A stretch of 64,000 nt of DNA from positions 1 to 64,000 of the forward strand of contig NZ_JAIQDE010000027.1 of NCBI RefSeq assembly GCF_020037015.1, in the 5' to 3' direction. The notes beneath the pieces were generated by a model. The model worked only from the letters and a program-made list of their open reading frames with translations, did not search any database and was not told the origin of the DNA. Of the stretch, positions 59,542-64,000 are shown in pieces. How positions within the stretch are numbered: the first letter of the stretch is position 1; each line of letters starts with the position of its first letter. The translations under genes and the position numbers were made by a program. Source of the stretch: Corallococcus sp. AS-1-6. GTDB taxonomy: Bacteria; Myxococcota; Myxococcia; Myxococcales; Myxococcaceae.

Positions 59542-60308
59542 TGAAGCGTCCCTTGCTCGCGCTCGGCGCGCTGCTGGCCCTGGGCGCGTGCTCGGGCGAC
59601 TCCGAGTACGCCCCGCCGCCTTCAGGCGAAGTCGTGGATGCCGGCACCCTCGCGGATGCCGGCGTCTCCGATGCCGGGACGGACTTCGACGCGGGGACGG
59701 ATGCCGGCGCCGACGCGGGCTCGCGGCCGGTGGATCCGTTCGCGGACCGGGTGACGGCGTACACGCTCGGCGACTCGGCGGGCTTCGGGCAGGACCGCCT
59801 CCCGGACGTCGTGCTCGGGCCTCCCGTGGGCGCGGGCCAGTACACCGGCTCGCTCGACGTGCTGTCGCTGGGGCGGGGCGGCTCCATCACCCTGGAGTTC
59901 ACCGACCTGTTCGCGGTGGATGGCCCCGGCGTGGACCTGCTCGTCTTCGAGAACGCCTTCCAGAAGGTGGGCGGCGACATCTTCGCGGAGCCGGCCCAGG
60001 TGTCCGTCAGCGACGACGGCGTCACCTGGTTCGACTTCCCGTGCGCCGCCACCGACAAGGACGGCGGCTTCCCGGGCTGCGCCGGCACGCACCCGGTGCA
60101 CTCGGCTCCGGACAACGGCGTGTCCGCCACCGACCCGGCCGTGGCGGGCGGAGACGGCTTCGACCTTGCGGACGTGGGACTCCACCGCGCGCGCTTCGTG
60201 CGGATCACCGACACGGGGCTCAACAGCTACGGCGGCACGTCCGGCGGCTTCGACCTGGACGCGCTGGCGGTGGTGAACGGCCAGCTCCCTGACGGCGGCG
60301 TGCCGTGA
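59541..60308 (+). CDS. Jelly-roll-like surface lipoprotein, paralogue of the 56740 protein (B12 unit 3)
   Basis: This 255-residue protein has a signal peptide and lipobox LGAC, a short acidic DAGT-repeat stalk (residues ~32-62), then a domain with GVDLLVFENAFQKVGGD, VSVSDDGVTWFDFPC, FPGCAGTHPVHSAPDNG and GGTSGGFDLDALAVVNG. The domain is nearly superimposable on that of the unit 2 partner, which lacks the stalk. Preservation of the same two-gene order in both units argues that the two lipoproteins act together. Beta-rich and Cys-paired; no catalytic residues seen. Confidence 0.83.
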   Translation: MKRPLLALGALLALGACSGDSEYAPPPSGEVVDAGTLADAGVSDAGTDFDAGTDAGADAGSRPVDPFADRVTAYTLGDSAGFGQDRLPDVVLGPPVGAGQYTGSLDVLSLGRGGSITLEFTDLFAVDGPGVDLLVFENAFQKVGGDIFAEPAQVSVSDDGVTWFDFPCAATDKDGGFPGCAGTHPVHSAPDNGVSATDPAVAGGDGFDLADVGLHRARFVRITDTGLNSYGGTSGGFDLDALAVVNGQLPDGGVP

Positions 60309-60322
60309 ACACGCGCGCCCCA

Positions 60323-60349
60323 CCTGCCTCCTGAAGCCGGGGAGGCGGG
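60323..60349 (+). terminator. Candidate terminator of cobalamin unit 3
   Basis: CCTGCCTCC (60323-60331) pairs with GGAGGCGGG (60341-60349), nine pairs with one G-U, 14 nt after the last stop of the cobalamin locus. No T-run follows. Confidence 0.5.
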
Positions 60350-60569
60350 TAGGGCGGGCCTCCAGGGCCCCCGCGTTCCGCACGCTGCGCGTGGGTGACG
60401 CCCCGTCCATCCACCGCCCCAGGTGAACTCCGACCCCGGCATCCGGCGGGACCCCCGGGTATGACGCGACGCGAGAGGGCTGCCAGGGACTCGGCTGGAC
60501 GCCCGTCCTCCACGGGAAAGCGTCTCGGACTCTCGGAAGATTGGGAGGTCGTGTAATGTCTTGCGCCCG

Positions 60570-62264
60570 ATGTGGCAGATCATCATCAACGGGCCCGGCT
60601 ACTTCGACACGTCGTACGACCTGCCGGAGGGCGTCACCAGCCTCGGCCGGGCGGACGAGAACGACATCGTGCTGGGCGGCGACCTGGTGTCGCGCCGGCA
60701 CGCGCGGCTCTACGTCGAAGGTGACGTGCTGCGCATCGAGGACCTGGGCAGCCGCAACGGCAGCCGGGTGAACGGTTCGCCGCTCCAGGGCAGCAAGCAC
60801 CTGAACGCGGGCGACACCGTGGCGCTGGGGGAGAACACCCTGGCGGTGCGCCAGCCGCACACGGTGGAGAACGCCGCCACGGAGATGATGGACCTGGGCG
60901 CGGGCGGCGTCGTGCGCTTCGGGCACGGCACGGACGTGGGCCCGTCCGTGCTCATGGCCAAGAACGTCAAGGACGCGGACGTGCTGCGCCTGCTGGACAA
61001 CGTGGGGCCGCTGCCGTTCGACGACGCGTTCTCCGGTCCCTCGCCCGTGCCCGCGGGCTCCGCGATCGCCAGCCCGCGCGTGTCCTATGAGACGCTGGTG
61101 CTGCTGGTGCACGCCGCGGAGGCGCTGGCCACCGCGCGCACGCTGACCGCGTTCCTGGAGTCCGCGATGGACCGGCTCCTGGAGCGCACGGACGCCACCA
61201 CGGCGGTGGTGCTGCTCAAGCACGCCACCGGGCCGCTGGTGCCCGCGGCGGTGCGCCACCGGGGGCGGCTCGCGAAGGGTGAAGTGCCCGTGTCGGACGC
61301 CATCGTGGACGAGGCCCTCCGCCAGGGCCGCGCGATCGCGGTGGGCGACGTGAAGGACGACCGCCGCTTCGCCGGACGCGAGAGCGTCATCATGTACGGC
61401 GTGGACCGCGTGCTGTGCATCCCCATCGGGACGGAGCCCCCGTTCGCGGGCGTGCTCTACGTCAACGTGTCCGGCGGGGGCGACACCAGCCTGGAGCTGA
61501 TGCTGGACGCGTGCACCGCGGTGGCCCACCTGGTGGCCAGCGGCGTGCAGCGCTTCGCCGTGCGCGACGGCTCCAGCACGGACCGGATGCGGCGCAACCT
61601 GGAGCGCTACCACTCGCCGGAGGTGGCCGAGCGCCGCGCCGCCGAGGCCCAGCGCACGGGCGGCAAGCTGCCGGGCCTGGAGGAGAAGAACCTCACCGTG
61701 CTGCACGCGGAGCTGGCGGACTTCGGCGCCGTCATTGGCCGGCTGGGCGCGGCGCGGGCCACGCAGTTGCTCAACGACTTCCACGCGCGCATGAGCGGCA
61801 TCGTCTTCAGCTTCGAGGCCACCGTCGAAGGCTTCCTGGGCGAGTCCATGCGCGCGCTCTTCGGCGTGCCCTACGCCAAGGGTGACGACGCGGTCCGCGC
61901 GGTGCGCGCGGCGCTGGCCCTGCGCGCGGACTGGGAGCGGGGCATGGCCCGCCGTCCCCAGGACGAGCGGTGCGACCTGCGCATCGCGCTGCACTCCACC
62001 AAGGCGCTGGTGGGGATGATCGGCACCGAGTCTCGCACGGAGTACAGCGCCGTGGGGGAGGGCATGGGCGTGGCGGGCTGGCTGGCCTCCACCGCGGCGC
62101 CGGGCCAGGTGCTGATGACGGGCAAGCTGCTGGCGGCCACCGGGGCCCGCTTCGACGTGATGCCCCTGGGCGAGCGGGTGGTGCGGCCGCCTCGCGACAA
62201 GGTGGCGGTTTTCGAGGTGATTGAAGAGGACATGGGCATGCTGACCAACCCCGGTATCCGGTGA
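60570..62264 (+). CDS. FHA-GAF protein with degenerate class III nucleotide-cyclase domain
   Basis: In this 564-residue protein, residues ~5-95 are an FHA phosphothreonine-binding domain (SLGRADENDIVLGG, VSRRHARL, DLGSRNGSRVNG). Residues ~165-330 are a GAF domain, and ~370-555 have the class III cyclase fold. Key catalytic positions differ from active enzymes: AELADF has Glu where the first metal Asp is expected, EGFLGESMRALFG replaces the usual Lys and second metal Asp, and VGEGMGVAGW lacks the usual Asp/Asn/Arg. It may be a signalling pseudo-cyclase. It precedes a Ser/Thr kinase gene, a natural partner for an FHA domain. The start could also be TTG 60561. Confidence 0.88.
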   Translation: MWQIIINGPGYFDTSYDLPEGVTSLGRADENDIVLGGDLVSRRHARLYVEGDVLRIEDLGSRNGSRVNGSPLQGSKHLNAGDTVALGENTLAVRQPHTVENAATEMMDLGAGGVVRFGHGTDVGPSVLMAKNVKDADVLRLLDNVGPLPFDDAFSGPSPVPAGSAIASPRVSYETLVLLVHAAEALATARTLTAFLESAMDRLLERTDATTAVVLLKHATGPLVPAAVRHRGRLAKGEVPVSDAIVDEALRQGRAIAVGDVKDDRRFAGRESVIMYGVDRVLCIPIGTEPPFAGVLYVNVSGGGDTSLELMLDACTAVAHLVASGVQRFAVRDGSSTDRMRRNLERYHSPEVAERRAAEAQRTGGKLPGLEEKNLTVLHAELADFGAVIGRLGAARATQLLNDFHARMSGIVFSFEATVEGFLGESMRALFGVPYAKGDDAVRAVRAALALRADWERGMARRPQDERCDLRIALHSTKALVGMIGTESRTEYSAVGEGMGVAGWLASTAAPGQVLMTGKLLAATGARFDVMPLGERVVRPPRDKVAVFEVIEEDMGMLTNPGIR

Positions 62265-62349
62265 GGCGGCCGGCCCGGCCGGTTGACGGGTTGAAGCGGG
62301 CCCCCTGCCCGGGGTTCAATGCGGTTTCCGTGGTGGACCCCCGCACCGC

Positions 62350-64000
62350 ATGAACTCTTCGAACCAGCCCGCCCGATTGCGGCCCTTCCGGCCGCAACCC
62401 TTCGGCCGGTACACGCTCCTGTCGCACCTGGCCACCGGCGGCATGGGGGAGATCTACCTCGCCCGCCTGGAGGGCGCGCAGGGCTTCGAGAAGCTGTGCG
62501 TCATCAAGAAGATCCTCCCGCAGTTCGCGGAGGACCAGGACTTCGTCGACCGCTTCGTGGGGGAGGCGCGCACGCTGGTGCGGCTGGGGCACGGCTCCAT
62601 CGCGCAGGTGCTGGACATGGGCGTGCACGAGGGCGAGGCCTACATGGCCCTCGAGTACGTGGACGGCAAGGACCTGCGCAAGGTGGCCGCGCGCGTGCGG
62701 GACCGGCAGACGCCGCTGCCGCTGACCTTCGTGCTGTATGTGATGGGCCGGGTGCTGGACGCGCTGGCGTACGCGCACCGCAAGCGGGACGAGGAAGAGA
62801 AGGAGCTGAAGCTCGTCCACCGGGACATCTCGCCGCAGAACATCCTCATCTCCTACGAGGGGGAGGTGAAGGTCATCGACTTCGGGCTGGCGAAGAGCCG
62901 GCTGTCGGCGGCGAAGACGAACCCCAGCATCATCCTGGGCAAGTTCCTCTACATGTCGCCCGAGCAGGCCCGGCACCAGCCGGTGGACCGCCGCAGCGAC
63001 CTGTACGCGGTGGGCCTGTGTCTCTACGAGCTCATCTCCGGCAAGAACCCCTTCGACGCGCTGCCCCCGGGCGAGTTGATGTCCGCGGTGGCGAACCCGA
63101 AGGTGGCGCCGCTCAGCGAGGTGGAGCCGCTGACGCCGCCGACGGTGTCGCAGTTGGTGGCGAAGGCGCTGGCGGTGGAGCCGGGCCAGCGCTTCCAGAC
63201 GGCGGAGGACTTCCGGGTGCGTCTTCAGGCGTGCCTGATGGAGATCGACACCAGCGCGGGACCGGAGAGCGTCAGCAAGTTCATGCGCGACCTGTTCTCC
63301 GCGGACTACCAGTCCGAGCGCCGCCTGCTGTCGTCCCTGCGCGAGGTGTCGCGCGACGTGCGCGGCAGCGGCACGTACGAGTCGCTGAGCCCCGCGCCGC
63401 GCCCGACGATGCAGGCGCCCGCGCTGCCGCCCAAGACCATCCGCCTGGATGGTCCGGTGGAGCCCCTGTCCTTCCACCCCACGCCCCGGAGCCGCGAGGA
63501 CGGCGGCGGCGCGCGCGACGACGGTGAGACGCGCCCCGGCGTGGTGGTGGACGAGTCCACGCGCCCCGCGTTCCCGGTGGAGGCGCTGGAGGAGGCGGCC
63601 CGCGCGAAGATGCGGCCCAGCCCCGCGTCGTCGGAGCCGTCGCCCACGGTGGAGGTCCGCCAGGACGCGATGGAGCGGCCCACCATCCTGGAGGGGCTGC
63701 CGGCCATCCGCACCGCGGCGGAGCGTGCGTTGGAGGCGCAGGCCCCGCTGACGGGCGAGCCCACCGCGCCCCGGGCGGACGCGCTGTCGGCCTCCGAGCC
63801 GCAGGCGGAGCCCACCGCGCCGCGCGCCACGTCGTTGCCGTACGCGGATCCGGGGTTGCCGTCGCGTGACGCGCCGCCGGTGCCGGACGTGCCGGTGTCG
63901 CGGCCGTACGCGGACGCGGGAGGGCGGGGCGCTTCGCTGCCCTTCTCCGATTCGGTGGGCCCGCGGGGTGTGCCGCCTCCGCCGATGGCCGTGCGGCCCG
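62350..64000 (+). CDS. Ser/Thr protein kinase (Pkn type), 3' end outside window
   Basis: This reading frame is open from the ATG at 62350 to the window edge (550 residues seen). Residues ~18-285 are a Hanks-type kinase: Gly loop ATGGMGEIYLA, Lys in CVIKKILP, catalytic HRDISPQN, metal-binding DFGLAKS, and MSPEQARHQPVDRRSD. After it comes a long Pro/Ala/Glu-rich, probably disordered linker typical of myxobacterial Pkn proteins that carry a C-terminal sensor. All catalytic residues are present. It lies 85 nt after the FHA-cyclase gene, so the two likely form a phospho-signalling pair. Confidence 0.93.
   Translation, partial: MNSSNQPARLRPFRPQPFGRYTLLSHLATGGMGEIYLARLEGAQGFEKLCVIKKILPQFAEDQDFVDRFVGEARTLVRLGHGSIAQVLDMGVHEGEAYMALEYVDGKDLRKVAARVRDRQTPLPLTFVLYVMGRVLDALAYAHRKRDEEEKELKLVHRDISPQNILISYEGEVKVIDFGLAKSRLSAAKTNPSIILGKFLYMSPEQARHQPVDRRSDLYAVGLCLYELISGKNPFDALPPGELMSAVANPKVAPLSEVEPLTPPTVSQLVAKALAVEPGQRFQTAEDFRVRLQACLMEIDTSAGPESVSKFMRDLFSADYQSERRLLSSLREVSRDVRGSGTYESLSPAPRPTMQAPALPPKTIRLDGPVEPLSFHPTPRSREDGGGARDDGETRPGVVVDESTRPAFPVEALEEAARAKMRPSPASSEPSPTVEVRQDAMERPTILEGLPAIRTAAERALEAQAPLTGEPTAPRADALSASEPQAEPTAPRATSLPYADPGLPSRDAPPVPDVPVSRPYADAGGRGASLPFSDSVGPRGVPPPPMAVRP

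Noticed and set aside
59622-61994. Minus-strand open frame of 790 codons opposite the B12 unit 3 and FHA genes
   Set aside because: It spans two unrelated plus-strand genes and an intergenic terminator, so it is a shadow frame.

Overview
The window is very GC-rich with strongly biased third codon positions. It carries many myxobacterial hallmarks: abundant lipoproteins, a TIGR02266-type PilZ domain, MYXO-CTERM-like tails, a Pkn-type Ser/Thr kinase and a TIGR02269/DUF2380 lipoprotein. I read it as chromosome from a member of the Myxococcaceae (Corallococcus/Myxococcus-like). No rRNA, tRNA, transposase or prophage was seen. Genes are dense, often overlap by 4 nt, and intergenic gaps are short.

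Layout. (1) 1-2.2 kb: a lipoprotein with a His-rich nuclease-like C-terminus, overlapping a small cytoplasmic partner; this looks like a polymorphic toxin/immunity pair. (2) 2.4-7.3 kb: a phenolic-lipid cluster of type III PKS, ICMT-like methyltransferase, acyl carrier protein, fatty acyl-AMP ligase and FAD hydroxylase. (3) 7.4-24 kb: mixed accessory and housekeeping genes, including a DRGH nuclease, a MocR regulator with a divergent NIPSNAP operon, an MBL hydrolase, Uma2, an O-methyltransferase, a DUF4388 response regulator, a NicO-like transporter, a peroxiredoxin and NagZ. (4) 24.1-24.8 kb: ten units of a ~72-bp palindromic repeat. (5) 24.8-28.8 kb: a MoxR/DUF58/BatA-type operon. (6) 29-32.4 kb: a propeller-like lipoprotein, a Phd-type antitoxin with a broken PIN toxin, and a polytopic His-rich membrane protein. 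(7) 32.6-36.3 kb: a PilZ-repeat-Hsp70 fusion. (8) 36.3-48.3 kb: a FliB-like protein, a DsbA/FrnE gene with an in-frame TGA at the first active-site cysteine (probable selenoprotein), an S9 peptidase, DUF4142, a peptidase with TPRs, DUF4175, MarR and ComEA. (9) 48.6-50.9 kb: a DUF1016 nuclease and a secreted protein. (10) 50.9-60.3 kb: three successive cobalamin-riboswitch transcription units. (11) 60.6-64 kb: an FHA-GAF-cyclase-like protein and a truncated Ser/Thr kinase.

The two strongest discoveries are these. First, a B12-controlled locus has three promoter-riboswitch modules of the same design. The first drives a BtuB-like TonB receptor and a propeller-like lipoprotein (BtuG-like by inference). 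The other two each drive a duplicated pair: a propeller-like lipoprotein with Asp-Ala-Gly-Thr repeats, followed by a jelly-roll-like surface lipoprotein. Together they suggest an undescribed myxobacterial corrinoid-capture system. Second, the DsbA-family gene at 37597-38217 has UGA in place of the first Cys of CPWC. It is followed at the right distance by an 8-bp hairpin that fits the bacterial SECIS rules, so conventional gene calling would miss its N-terminus and redox centre.
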